DNA of 50,039 nucleotides, taken from the NCBI GenBank assembly GCA_905235905.1, contig CAJONO010000147.1, forward strand, positions 1-50,039, in the 5' to 3' direction. This DNA comes from an uncultured Prevotella sp. Lineage in GTDB: Bacteria; Bacteroidota; Bacteroidia; Bacteroidales; Bacteroidaceae. The first letter of the stretch is position 1. Each line of letters begins with the position of its first letter. This document shows, one piece after another, positions 1 to 9,700 of this stretch. The notes beneath the pieces were generated by a model. The model had not been told where the DNA came from, ran no database searches, and worked only from the letters and a program-made list of their open reading frames with translations. The position numbers were made by a program, and so were the translations under genes.

Positions 1-1359
1 CAGGAGTGGCTGCAATATCCCGTCATCCATATCGACCTGAGTGTCTGCAAGGGACAGGATTCGGCCAAGGCCCTTCAGGAAAGAATCCTTTTACAGCTGA
101 AGCCATATACCACGGTCTATGGTAAGGATGATGACGAGACAACCCCCGGCGGCATGCTCACAGGTCTTATCCGTCGGGCTTATGAGCAGACTGGCCTTCA
201 GGCAGTGGTCATCATCGACGAGTATGATGCCCCGTTGCTCGAAGTGCTTCATGAGGAAGAGAACCTGCCTCAGTTCCGCAGGGTGATGCAGGAATTCTAT
301 GTACCTCTGAAGGCCAGCGATCCCTACCTGCAGTTCTGCTTCATCACGGGCATCACGCGTCTGAGCCAGATGAATATCTTTTCCACGCTCAACAATCTGC
401 CCAACATCTCGTTGCGTCCAGACTTTTCGGCGATTTGCGGCATTGCCGAGGAAGAACTCTACACTGCCTTGCTGCCCGATATTGAGCAACTGGCCGTCCG
501 CTACGACTGCACGGCAGCGGATATGAAAGCCATGCTGAAAGCCCGCTACGACGGTTATCACTTCTCGGAAAAGTCGCCCGACATTTACAATCCGTACAGT
601 CTGTTCAGCGCCTTTGCCAACCGGCAGATAGCCAACTATTGGTTTGAGACGGGCACACCCACGTTCATCATTCAGATGATGCGCAAGTTCGGCTACGACA
701 TCACGTCTATGGACGACATCGAGTCTACCGACTATGCCATCAACCGTCCCACCGAGGCCATGACGACTATGGTACCCCTGCTCTATCAGAGCGGTTACCT
801 GACCATCAAGGATTACGACCCGGAGTCGTTCATCTATACACTCAGCATTCCGAACCGTGAGGTGCGGGTGGGGTATGCCGATGGCCTGCTGCCTGTCTAT
901 ACGGGGCTTGAAGGTGAAGACGTTCAGTCTGGCTTTGCCCTGAAGTTCTGGCGCGCCCTAAAGAAGAACGACCTCGACCTGGCGCTGCGCGAGATGCAGA
1001 GTTATATGGCAAGTATTCCCTATGTCGAGGGTTTCAAAAAGAAGCTGGAAGAAGCCGCTACAAAGGAGGGTTTCTACGAGTACACCTTCTACCTCATTTT
1101 CTCCATGCTCAACGTCTATGTACGTACGCAGGTGAAGTGTGCCGGAGGCCGCACCGACGTGGTGGTCTTCATGCCCGATACTACCTATGTTCTGGAGCTG
1201 AAGACTAACGATACCGCCCAGAAGGCCCTCGACCAGATAAACCAGAAAGGCTATGCCACTCCCTATCAGACCGATGGCCGCCGTGTCGTAAAGGCAGGCA
1301 TCTACTTCAATCCCGACACCCGCACTATCGACGACTGGGTCATAGAGAAAGATGTATAG
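1..1359 (+). CDS. AAA-ATPase-like / PD-(D/E)XK nuclease family protein (5' truncated by window)
   Basis: Frame 1 is open from base 1 (QEWLQYPVIHIDLSVCKGQDS...). 'AVVIIDEYDAPLLE' Walker-B-like motif and C-terminal 'GGRTDVVVFMPDTTYVLELKTN' PD-(D/E)XK-like core, typical of the AAA-ATPase_like plus PDDEXK_9 family. Confidence 0.88.
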   Translation, partial: QEWLQYPVIHIDLSVCKGQDSAKALQERILLQLKPYTTVYGKDDDETTPGGMLTGLIRRAYEQTGLQAVVIIDEYDAPLLEVLHEEENLPQFRRVMQEFYVPLKASDPYLQFCFITGITRLSQMNIFSTLNNLPNISLRPDFSAICGIAEEELYTALLPDIEQLAVRYDCTAADMKAMLKARYDGYHFSEKSPDIYNPYSLFSAFANRQIANYWFETGTPTFIIQMMRKFGYDITSMDDIESTDYAINRPTEAMTTMVPLLYQSGYLTIKDYDPESFIYTLSIPNREVRVGYADGLLPVYTGLEGEDVQSGFALKFWRALKKNDLDLALREMQSYMASIPYVEGFKKKLEEAATKEGFYEYTFYLIFSMLNVYVRTQVKCAGGRTDVVVFMPDTTYVLELKTNDTAQKALDQINQKGYATPYQTDGRRVVKAGIYFNPDTRTIDDWVIEKDV

Positions 1360-1376
1360 GTTACTTATGAATATAT

Positions 1377-1552
1377 ATTCACTTTATGAATATCCTAAAC
1401 TATTGATTACCAGTGTGTTATAATTTGACTTAAATTGCGCTTCAATTCATGCTGAATTACACGACAATTTAAGTTTAATTGCATCGTAATTCAGCATGAA
1501 TTTCAAGCGTACTTCCGTAAAGTCCCAAAATGCATGATTATGCAAACAAAAA
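1377..1552. repeat. Dispersed intergenic repeat element, copy A: eight 22-bp phased units, most with an internal dyad
   Basis: 22-mers start at 1377, 1399, 1421, 1443, 1465, 1487, 1509, 1531. Example: CAATTCATGCTGAATTACACGA / CAATTTAAGTTTAATTGCATCG / TAATTCAGCATGAATTTCAAGC. 17-bp perfect inverted repeat AATTCATGCTGAATTAC (1444-1460) and GTAATTCAGCATGAATT (1486-1502). Homologous to 40358-40533. Confidence 0.85.
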
Positions 1553-1570
1553 AAAGGGGAGGGAAAGTTC

Positions 1571-1618
1571 AGAAATGCGGCATCATGCCATTGAGGTGTG
1601 GTGCCGCATTTCTTTATT
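1571..1618 (+). terminator. Intrinsic terminator-like hairpin between convergent genes
   Basis: AGAAATGCGGCA ... TGCCGCATTTCT, 12-bp perfect arms, followed by TTATT. Confidence 0.6.
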
Positions 1619-1652
1619 GTGCAGATGTGCCTGACGACTGGCAGTATTGACG

Positions 1653-3584
1653 CTAACGTGAGTTGGAATAGCAGACCTTTCTGATCGTGCCGTCGGCACG
1701 GCGCTCTATGTAGAGCCCGGACTTCATGTGCGAGGCGTCGACCCTTTTGCCGTCGAGCGTATAGAAGCATGAGGACTGCTGCCCCCTGTCGGCAAAGGGC
1801 TGCGAAATGCCCAGTTGAAGAGTCTCGCCAAGAGCCAGGCTGTTGGCATTGATCACGTCGACATCGAGCAGATTGCTGTCGGTCACGGCATCGACCTTCT
1901 TGGTGAGAAGGGCTACGACGTTGGTGTGGCGAACGTTCCAGTCGGCAGCGAGCGTGGTGGTATAGACAACGCTGTACTTCCCGTCTTCAGCTTGGATGGC
2001 ATCGCCAATGGGAGAGGTGACAAAGGTGCGGAGCACCTGGTTGTGCTGATACTTCTGATTGTAGGAGGAGCGCTGGGTCAGAGCATTGTATTCGGCCTGA
2101 CGACTCTGCACACTGTCCTCGGTGAGCATCAGCGTGAGTGCCAACTGGCCGTAGATGGCTTCGGCCTCGGGCAGCAGAAGACCGCTGGCCTCGATGGTGA
2201 GCTGGCGGGTGGCCTCTTCGTAAGAGGACTGCAGGGCAACAGTGGCAAACGCCGGCGAGTAGTAGTCCTGCATGAGCATTTCGCCGAGAATGTTGGATAT
2301 CATGTCGGTGGGCACGGCTGTCAGATAGTCGTTCATGTCGTAGGACACGTAGGCTTCGCCAGGGAAGTAGGAGCGGTTGATGGTGAACGTGGGCCATGTG
2401 TAGGCATAGAGTTCATGGAGGTAGGCGGCTGACGCGAGTGCCAGAGGGGTGCTTGGCCGGTGGACGTTGACCACGGTGAGGGCGTTGTTGGCACGGAGCA
2501 GCTGGGCGATAGACTTGTTGAGGAAGGGTACGTAGGGCGATGTCTGGTCGGTATATACCTCGAGGTAGACCTTGTCGCGACGAACCATGTCGTTGTAGAC
2601 GGCAAAGGTGGCTGTCACTGTGTCGTTCTTGGAACGGGCATCGAGTGGCTCGCCATTGACCTTGCTGATGCTGACGCTGAGCTGGTGGGTACCAACCGTG
2701 ATGTCAGCGGGTAGCAGGAAGGGGAATACTGATGTGTTGCTACGTCCGGAAGTCACCGTGTCGGCATGGCTGACTGCTATTGGCTGCTCATTGTCAAGAC
2801 GTGCTTCCAGCTCGTAGCTGAGAATGGAGTCGCGCCCAGCATTGGCATAGGTGACCATCACGTCGATGCTTTCGCCCGGTTGCTTGTACTTGAACCCAGC
2901 ATCGATGGCGGTGAGGTCGAGATCATGGCGCGGAAGCGATGACACGTCGACGATGAGCTGTACACAGAGGCAGCCGATATTACTCAGGGAATAGAGCCCC
3001 AAGCCACTGCCAAAGTTGCCGTATGCATAGAAACCACCGTCTACGTCTTCGCCATAGCCGCAAAGTCCACCCTTGTCGGCAGCTACCATCTCGGCAGTCT
3101 CGGTATAGTCAAAGCCAAAGAAGAGGGTTTCCGTGCCCTGTATCTCGTAGCCGTCACCATTGAAGAGCACGTTGTTCCATCCCTCATAGAGACGCTGCTT
3201 CTGCTCGATGACGGCTGTCAGGCTTTTGTCGACTGTATAAATAAAGGTACGCGCACGACCCAGCTCCATGCTGGCAGCTACGCGGATGCCCACCACCCGG
3301 CAGCCAGCGTAGGCCGACAGCATCTGAGGCGTGAGGATGGCTCCCAGCGAATAGGTGCCGGCGGTGCCGAAAGCAGCTCCGCCGACGGTGATACTGTCGC
3401 CAGGCACATAGCCCAACAGCCGCTGGTTGTCAGAGAGTCCTTGGACGCGCATAGCAGCGGCATTCGCTGTCTTCGTCGCAAGTATGCTACGCCCACTGAC
3501 TTCCACCTGCTTGTGGGTCTGTGCCTGCACCGCGGGCAGGAACACAGACATGAACAATAATGCTAAGATATTCTTTGTTTTCAT
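1653..3584 (-). CDS. Secreted Omp28-related outer membrane protein with T9SS-like C-terminal region
   Basis: 643-aa ORF; signal peptide MKTKNILALLFMSVFLPAVQA; Omp28-like segment 'VYLEVYTDQTSPYVP...WPTFTINRSYFPG'; C-term 'CFYTLDGKRVDASHMKSGLYIERRADGTIRKV'. Confidence 0.7.
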   Translation of the reverse strand: MKTKNILALLFMSVFLPAVQAQTHKQVEVSGRSILATKTANAAAMRVQGLSDNQRLLGYVPGDSITVGGAAFGTAGTYSLGAILTPQMLSAYAGCRVVGIRVAASMELGRARTFIYTVDKSLTAVIEQKQRLYEGWNNVLFNGDGYEIQGTETLFFGFDYTETAEMVAADKGGLCGYGEDVDGGFYAYGNFGSGLGLYSLSNIGCLCVQLIVDVSSLPRHDLDLTAIDAGFKYKQPGESIDVMVTYANAGRDSILSYELEARLDNEQPIAVSHADTVTSGRSNTSVFPFLLPADITVGTHQLSVSISKVNGEPLDARSKNDTVTATFAVYNDMVRRDKVYLEVYTDQTSPYVPFLNKSIAQLLRANNALTVVNVHRPSTPLALASAAYLHELYAYTWPTFTINRSYFPGEAYVSYDMNDYLTAVPTDMISNILGEMLMQDYYSPAFATVALQSSYEEATRQLTIEASGLLLPEAEAIYGQLALTLMLTEDSVQSRQAEYNALTQRSSYNQKYQHNQVLRTFVTSPIGDAIQAEDGKYSVVYTTTLAADWNVRHTNVVALLTKKVDAVTDSNLLDVDVINANSLALGETLQLGISQPFADRGQQSSCFYTLDGKRVDASHMKSGLYIERRADGTIRKVCYSNSR

Positions 3585-3590
3585 AAAACT

Positions 3591-6065
3591 CTATTTCTTG
3601 ATTTTCACAGTGAGGCCGTTCTGCCGTACCAGATAGACACCAGCTGGCAGATGATGAAGGCTGCTGCCCAGACAGATTCCCGACAAGCTATAGACCGTCA
3701 TTGGAGCAGAGGGGTCGAGGCGCATACGGCGGATGCCGGAAGACACGTTATAGGCATAGCTGACAACATCGGAGGCTCCGTTCTGGTAAATGGCCTTGAT
3801 GCCCACAACATGGGAACCTTCGGTCAGGGACGGAATTGTGAATACAGGCTGGCTGCTTTCCCCGATTTTCTCGCCGTCGAGCAAGATTTCAAAGCGAACG
3901 ACGTTACCATAGTCGATCAGTGCGCCTTGTCCATCCTTCGGGCCTACGGTGAAGTCGTCGATTTGGGTAAGGAAAGCATCGTACGATGTGTAATGGACGG
4001 CTAAGCGGACAGTCTCTCCGGCAAAGCTGGAAAGGTCGGTCTCGTAGAGCGTCCACATACCAGCGCTGACTGCGTCGACTTTACTGATAGCCGAAAAATC
4101 GGAAGGCTGGTCGCCACCGGTTGAGATGCAGAACTCTATCGATTCGGGGTACATGGCCTCATAGGCTTTGGCCTTCACGCTCAAGACATAGTTGTCGTGA
4201 ATGTCGAAGAGGGGCGAGATGAGCCACTTGTCGCTCTTTGCTTGCTGAGACGAGAAGAAGATGATGGTTTTCTGGCCAGTGGGAGCGGCAATGGCAGCAT
4301 CGGTGGGCAGCATGGCCGGCGACGTGTTCCATGGGTTGAAGACCATGGGAGGAATGGCTGTGGGCTTGGTGGCAGTGCCCGAGCCGGGGAAGGTCACAAT
4401 GTTCGTGATACCCCCCAAGGCAATAGGATAGACGGGTGTCTGGTCGGCATCGACCGTCGTCCACTGGCCGAAGGTGCCAGTGGCAAAATCGTCATAGTCC
4501 TCGAAGCTGTCGTAGAAACTGAGTTCCTGATTCCAGCGAAGCACATAGCTGCCGTCGTCGGCAGGTGTCAGAGTTATGTTGTAGGGGGCGAGGATATGAT
4601 CGCTGAGAACAATGTCGATAGTTGTATCGTTCTCGATGACGGCAGTCTGCTGGTAATAATCGAAAGCACCCTCGTCAACATGGAATAAGTATGTGCCCTT
4701 GGGCAGCGACAGAAACTCAGCCTCGCTATTGGCAACGGTCTGGTCGTAGACCTCGGATGTTGACATGTTGACCAAGGATAGTTTCTGACCGTCGGTCGTC
4801 AGCCGACTGTCAGCCGTAATATGGAACACGACATGAGCATAGGCGTCTGTGGGAACGTCGACTTGGACTGTTGTCACCTCGCTTTCGGCTTGCATATAGA
4901 CGGCCTGTACGCCGATGGTATGGGTGCCACCCTTCACGTGGGGAATGATGGTGCTATAGGCATCGGTTGTCTCTACCAATTCGCCATCGAGGAAAATCTG
5001 GAAGCGCTCGTTAGGATTGGCAGCCGACCGCTTGGCCATCCGTGCCGAAGAGCGCAGGCGTGACTCATATTGCCGCTGACCCACATAGACATCGTCGACC
5101 ATCAGCATGAAAGAGCCGTAGCGGTTGTAATGGCTGATATAGCGAATGGCAAACTTGATGGGCTGGCCGGCATAGGCAGAGAGGTCGTAGGAATACTTGT
5201 GCCAGCCACGGTAGTCGGCTGTCTCGTAGTTGTCGGGGTCTATACGCACGAAGTCGTCCTGTGTGGGCTGTGTGGTCTTGGTGGTTACATAGACCATGAA
5301 ACGCTCAGGAAACTGGTCGGCAGCCTTGCCCATAAACGACAGCACATTGTCGGTGCCGGGCGTGATGACAGGCGAGATGAGCCAGTCGTCGTTGGCATTG
5401 CCCGAATTGGTACGGGTGAAACCCACATACTGCTGTCCGCTGTAGGGGCGAAGAATGGGATAGTCGTACCACCAGACAGGGTCAACGGCAAGCGGATTGA
5501 TGATTTGGGCATACTGCATCACTCCACGGTTAGGGTAGGAGCCTACGAGTGGTGCCGCAGCTTCGTTGTCAGCATCGATGCCCGTCCATTCGCCGAAACT
5601 GACGGAGAAAGGACTATAGCTCTCGAAATCGTCGAACAGCACGGGTGCCTCAGTGTTCCACGACAAGGCAATGTCGTCGGTTCCTTCGTAGACGTTGTGG
5701 CTGACGGTGGCTGTCAGGGCGTAGGGCTTGCGCGTCTTCTCGCTAAGGGTCAGCGAAACCGTCTTCTCCGATTCCTCGGCCTCAACCTCAAAGTCGTAGG
5801 AAACGGTCGTAAAACCGTCGCGTTCGATGGAGAGGTTATGGTGCCCGGCATAGACGTTGAGCCGGCATGTGCCTTCTGCATCGAGCTTCAGTGTGCCGTA
5901 GCTCACCTGGTAGTCAGTCTGTTTCAGTACAAGCTCTTGTCCGGAAAGATTGTCGCCCTCGACCGATGTTACCTGAATAGTCAGTTTCTTGTCACGTACC
6001 TGCGCCCCTAATGGTAGCGAGACAAGCAACAGGAATACCAATGACAGAGATGTGGATAGTTTCAT
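3591..6065 (-). CDS. Choice-of-anchor J / cleaved adhesin domain protein with T9SS-type C-terminal domain
   Basis: 824-aa ORF with signal peptide; two cleaved-adhesin modules ('LFDDFESYSPFSVSFGEWTGID...NDDWLISPVI' and 'FYDSFEDYDDFATGTFGQWTTVD...SDKWLISPLF'); C-term 'MTVYSLSGICLGSSLHHLPAGVYLVRQNGLTVKIKK'. Confidence 0.82.
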   Translation of the reverse strand: MKLSTSLSLVFLLLVSLPLGAQVRDKKLTIQVTSVEGDNLSGQELVLKQTDYQVSYGTLKLDAEGTCRLNVYAGHHNLSIERDGFTTVSYDFEVEAEESEKTVSLTLSEKTRKPYALTATVSHNVYEGTDDIALSWNTEAPVLFDDFESYSPFSVSFGEWTGIDADNEAAAPLVGSYPNRGVMQYAQIINPLAVDPVWWYDYPILRPYSGQQYVGFTRTNSGNANDDWLISPVITPGTDNVLSFMGKAADQFPERFMVYVTTKTTQPTQDDFVRIDPDNYETADYRGWHKYSYDLSAYAGQPIKFAIRYISHYNRYGSFMLMVDDVYVGQRQYESRLRSSARMAKRSAANPNERFQIFLDGELVETTDAYSTIIPHVKGGTHTIGVQAVYMQAESEVTTVQVDVPTDAYAHVVFHITADSRLTTDGQKLSLVNMSTSEVYDQTVANSEAEFLSLPKGTYLFHVDEGAFDYYQQTAVIENDTTIDIVLSDHILAPYNITLTPADDGSYVLRWNQELSFYDSFEDYDDFATGTFGQWTTVDADQTPVYPIALGGITNIVTFPGSGTATKPTAIPPMVFNPWNTSPAMLPTDAAIAAPTGQKTIIFFSSQQAKSDKWLISPLFDIHDNYVLSVKAKAYEAMYPESIEFCISTGGDQPSDFSAISKVDAVSAGMWTLYETDLSSFAGETVRLAVHYTSYDAFLTQIDDFTVGPKDGQGALIDYGNVVRFEILLDGEKIGESSQPVFTIPSLTEGSHVVGIKAIYQNGASDVVSYAYNVSSGIRRMRLDPSAPMTVYSLSGICLGSSLHHLPAGVYLVRQNGLTVKIKK

Positions 6066-6084
6066 TCTTCTTATTCATAATAAA

Positions 6085-6130
6085 AGAGGTAATGAGTGGT
6101 GACATGGCCTGCCATGCACTCATTACCTCT
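6085..6130 (-). terminator. Intrinsic terminator between two secreted-protein genes
   Basis: AGAGGTAATGAGTG ... CACTCATTACCTCT inverted repeat; on the minus strand followed by TTTTATTATG. Confidence 0.75.
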
Positions 6131-6144
6131 CAGATTTTACGGGA

Positions 6145-9100
6145 TTACTTGTTGACCACGCGCAATGTCTTCACGTTCTGGCCATCGCTCACCTTCACTA
6201 CGTAGAGACCCTTTTCGAGTGAGCGCAGGGTCTTGGCTCCACGGCCACTGGCCACCTTCATGCCATTGACATTGTAGATGGTTAGCAATGCGTTCTCGCT
6301 GACCGATGCCTCGAGCGATTGGATGCCGGAAGGATCAGCCTCGCTGACATGGGTAAACGTGAAGTCGTCGAAGAATGCAAGCCAGTTGGCACTTACCGTT
6401 GTATGGCGCAATGCCACATAGATGTTCTTGCCGGCATAGGCCGAGAGGTCTACTGTGTAGTGGTTGTACTCGTTCTCCTTCAAGTAGGGCATCTCGGTGC
6501 TTGCCATGAGTGTCTTGAAGTCTTTTGTACTTGCATTGCCTGTCTCACTGACGAGCACTTCTACGCTATGCAGGTCGTTGTCGCCAATAAACACCGAGTT
6601 GACGGTGCCTAAGTTGCGGGCATAGAAGTCGAAGGTGGCATTGGCTGCAGGGCAGATGGGCTTGCTGATAAGCCAGTCGTCGGCAGCTGAGTTGTCGTTG
6701 GGAGCAGAGGCGGCAATTGTGTGATTGCCAGAGACGGCTGCAAGCATGGCAGTGTTGTTGTTGGTCACCTGTGTAAAGGCATAGCGTCCGCCATCGTTCT
6801 CTACCTCGGTCAGGTAATAGCCTAACGAGTAGTTGGCTTTCTTGTCAACGTCTATTTGTGTGAAGTCCTTCTTCCAGTCATAGTCAAGGTCGTTGGGTTC
6901 GAAGGCATAGTAGAGCACGTCCTTTTCCAGTCCTTCACCACTGACGGGGAAGGTTGCCTTGTAGCCACTCTCGAACTCGATGGTCATCTCATCCTCGACT
7001 TTCTTGGCCACATCGTTTGCATTGAACTGTAAGCTGAACTTCATGCCGCTGTTGGCATCAATCTCTGTACCTGCGGCAATTGAGCTTTGGAAGAGGTTTG
7101 TGGCGAAGGTGACACTCTTCACTTTCAAGGTGTTCTTGCCACGGTTGAGCATGGTGAACTGCTCGCCTGAATTAACTGCCTTTCCGTAGTTCACCTTGCC
7201 TGCAGCCCAGCCCTCTTGGTTGAAGGTCACGTAGTCGTCGATATTGCCGTTGATGACGATCTGGTCGAGCGAAGCGCCATTGTGGCGGCTGCTCAGGGCG
7301 TGGTTAATCCAACGGAACTGCACACGCTTGCCAGCATATTCGGTCAGGTCGACGCGCTCCTCATGCCAATACTTGGTCTCATTATCTTCGTTGTAGTTCT
7401 CAGACAGATAGGCAGCCTGCTTCCACTCACCGTCGCAGCCAATCTCGAAGACCACGTCGCTGCTGCCATTGCCGCCTGCTACGTTCTGCTTCTTGAGCAG
7501 ACCAGTATCGTCCTTGATGAGCGAGCGCGGATGCTCGTCGCCCCAGACGAACGAGATGCTCATGCCTTTGCCCTCGGCTGGTAGTGCAAACTCTGGCGAG
7601 AGCAATGTGGCGCTCTTGCCTGCGTTCATCCAGCCTGTATAGAGACACGTGCCCTCGAAGGCAAATAAGGAGTTGGGGCTCCAACGACGGTTCTCGTATT
7701 CGTTGTCGGTGGTGCTCAGCCAACCTGTAGGAACATCGTTCTTACACTCGTCGAAGTTCTCGGTATAGGGGAACTCCAATACCGATGCGTCTTTCTGAGT
7801 GGTGAAACGCCAGGTGCTGACCGATGTGGCATCGCCCTTGTCGTTATAGGCAACGACACGCCACTTGTAGGTGGTCTCGTAGTCGGCCTTGGCTATGGTA
7901 TAGGTCAGTTCAGAACCGACATTGACACCTTCTATGAGGTTGTTGACGCTGCTATTGCTACCCACATAGATTTTGTAGCCCTTGGCAAACTGGGCAGGTC
8001 CCCACTTCAGGACAATGTCTTGTGGATAGACCTCGGTAGCGTTGTTGGCAGGAGAAATGAGGGTGGCATTGCCTGGAACGCCGTCGGCTCCGTAGACGTA
8101 AGGAAGCAGCACACGGTCGAGTGTGAAGTTAGAGTGCTCGTATGCACCTTCGTCATCGCTTTCAATGGCAGGATAGTACCACCGCACATAGCTTTCGTCG
8201 CTGCCAATGCCCAAGTCGACCTCGGCGGTAAGCAATTGGTTCAGGCCACCTTCCCAGTCGCTCGTCCACTTGGTAGTCCAGGAGTCGCCACCGTCGTAAG
8301 ATACTTGCAATTCAATGTCGTACTCAGGAGCGGTTTCCCCATCATACTGATTATAATAGGTGAACATTACTTTTCCGCCATCGCTCAAGTCAAGACGGGG
8401 CGAACGCAGATAGCTTTCAGAGAAATCGCCGCTACAATAGGCGCTCTTGTCGCCCTCGATAGCGGTGGCAACAGCACTCCATCCTGTGTTCTTCCAACCG
8501 GCAGGGGGGAAGTAGGCATCGAAATTCTCGTAGGAATAGCCTTCGGGCAGCAGCTGCTTGCTGGCAGTAAAGGCAATCGTCACATCGCCGCCCGTGGTGT
8601 GAATTACGGCATTGCCACTGGCAACAGAGGTCATCGATGCTACATAGAAAAGCTGGAAATCGACCTCGTCGTAAGTCCTCAGATTCACCTCGTCGGCATT
8701 GAGCGTGGTGCCAAGTCCCTCTGGCAGTTCCATGCCCGTAATGGTCAGACCGTCTTTGCCTGTATTCGTAATCGTGATGATGTCACTATATAACTTCTCA
8801 CCGACATAAAGCTCCTTGAAGTCATAACGGTCGAGCGTAACAGATGCCACCGGCCCTGTAGCGGGTGTGAACTTCTTTACGCTGATGTCGTCGAGCCAGA
8901 CGATATTGGCAGAGGGAGCCATCATCTTATAGACAAAGGCCAGCTTCACCTTCGAACCTTTCCAGTCGCTCAAGTCGACCTTCGAGGTGTGCAAATCCCA
9001 TGTGTTGATGGGGAAAACGATGACACCACTCTGGCGCAGCATTTGCTCGTTCTGGATAGAGAACACGGTTTCGGCACCCTTTAGGTCATCATTCTCTACC

Positions 9101-9516
9101 ACACGCACCTGCAAGTCATAACGCGACTTGTCGTCGGCGTTCATGGGGCTTACCTTCCATGAGAACTGCAACTGGTAAGTGTCGTTCAGGTCGAGTTCTG
9201 GCGAAAGCAGTATCTCTTCACGGGGTCCGGCACCGTCAGTCGAACCTGTAGAGATAGGGCCGTCGCAGGCTGCACAATTGGCACCACTGATGGTAGGGCC
9301 GCCTGTAGCTTCTGGATCAGAGTAATAATTGAACCAATTGTACTGGATGGTAGTGCCAGAGTAAGAGTCCACAGTAGTCCAGCCATTTCCTCGGGTCAAT
9401 GGGGTCTTGGCCGATTTCGTCGTTCCTGTTTCAAAATCCTCTTCGAGAATTGTCTGTGCTTGTAGCGAAGACAGCGACATCGATAGGAATAACAGTAATA
9501 GGTAATTTCTATTCAT
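6145..9516 (-). CDS. Choice-of-anchor J / cleaved adhesin and Ig-like/FnIII-domain surface protein with T9SS-type C-terminal domain
   Basis: 1123-aa ORF; signal peptide MNRNYLLLLFLSMSLSSLQA; several 'FDDFTF'/'LSDWKGSKVKLAFVY' jelly-roll segments; C-term 'LTIYNVNGMKVASGRGAKTLRSLEKGLYVVKVSDGQNVKTLRVVNK'. Confidence 0.82.
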   Translation of the reverse strand: MNRNYLLLLFLSMSLSSLQAQTILEEDFETGTTKSAKTPLTRGNGWTTVDSYSGTTIQYNWFNYYSDPEATGGPTISGANCAACDGPISTGSTDGAGPREEILLSPELDLNDTYQLQFSWKVSPMNADDKSRYDLQVRVVENDDLKGAETVFSIQNEQMLRQSGVIVFPINTWDLHTSKVDLSDWKGSKVKLAFVYKMMAPSANIVWLDDISVKKFTPATGPVASVTLDRYDFKELYVGEKLYSDIITITNTGKDGLTITGMELPEGLGTTLNADEVNLRTYDEVDFQLFYVASMTSVASGNAVIHTTGGDVTIAFTASKQLLPEGYSYENFDAYFPPAGWKNTGWSAVATAIEGDKSAYCSGDFSESYLRSPRLDLSDGGKVMFTYYNQYDGETAPEYDIELQVSYDGGDSWTTKWTSDWEGGLNQLLTAEVDLGIGSDESYVRWYYPAIESDDEGAYEHSNFTLDRVLLPYVYGADGVPGNATLISPANNATEVYPQDIVLKWGPAQFAKGYKIYVGSNSSVNNLIEGVNVGSELTYTIAKADYETTYKWRVVAYNDKGDATSVSTWRFTTQKDASVLEFPYTENFDECKNDVPTGWLSTTDNEYENRRWSPNSLFAFEGTCLYTGWMNAGKSATLLSPEFALPAEGKGMSISFVWGDEHPRSLIKDDTGLLKKQNVAGGNGSSDVVFEIGCDGEWKQAAYLSENYNEDNETKYWHEERVDLTEYAGKRVQFRWINHALSSRHNGASLDQIVINGNIDDYVTFNQEGWAAGKVNYGKAVNSGEQFTMLNRGKNTLKVKSVTFATNLFQSSIAAGTEIDANSGMKFSLQFNANDVAKKVEDEMTIEFESGYKATFPVSGEGLEKDVLYYAFEPNDLDYDWKKDFTQIDVDKKANYSLGYYLTEVENDGGRYAFTQVTNNNTAMLAAVSGNHTIAASAPNDNSAADDWLISKPICPAANATFDFYARNLGTVNSVFIGDNDLHSVEVLVSETGNASTKDFKTLMASTEMPYLKENEYNHYTVDLSAYAGKNIYVALRHTTVSANWLAFFDDFTFTHVSEADPSGIQSLEASVSENALLTIYNVNGMKVASGRGAKTLRSLEKGLYVVKVSDGQNVKTLRVVNK

Positions 9517-9566
9517 ACTTTCAGTTTTGTTTGTTGAGTTTTTGTTTTTGTTTCAGAATCGGACTG

Positions 9567-9574
9567 CAAAAGTA
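9567..9574 (-). promoter_or_regulatory. Bacteroidetes -7 promoter element (TACTTTTG) for the 6145-9516 gene
   Basis: CAAAAGTA on + strand = TACTTTTG on minus, matching TAnnTTTG, upstream of the start. Confidence 0.5.
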
Positions 9575-9700
9575 CAAAAAATAATTCAAATGTGCAATGT
9601 TTTTGCCGATTTAACTATCATTTGACAGATTTAACAACCAAATAGTGACGAATTAATATCTGCTATGGCTACTAAAATGGTGTGGCTTGTAGCAGAGAGA

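Noticed and set aside
91-561. 156-aa minus-strand ORF at the left edge
   Set aside because: Antisense to the AAA/PD-(D/E)XK gene, no recognisable family.
5070-6011. 313-aa plus-strand ORF
   Set aside because: Fully antisense to the cleaved-adhesin gene, no recognisable domain; codon-bias shadow ORF.
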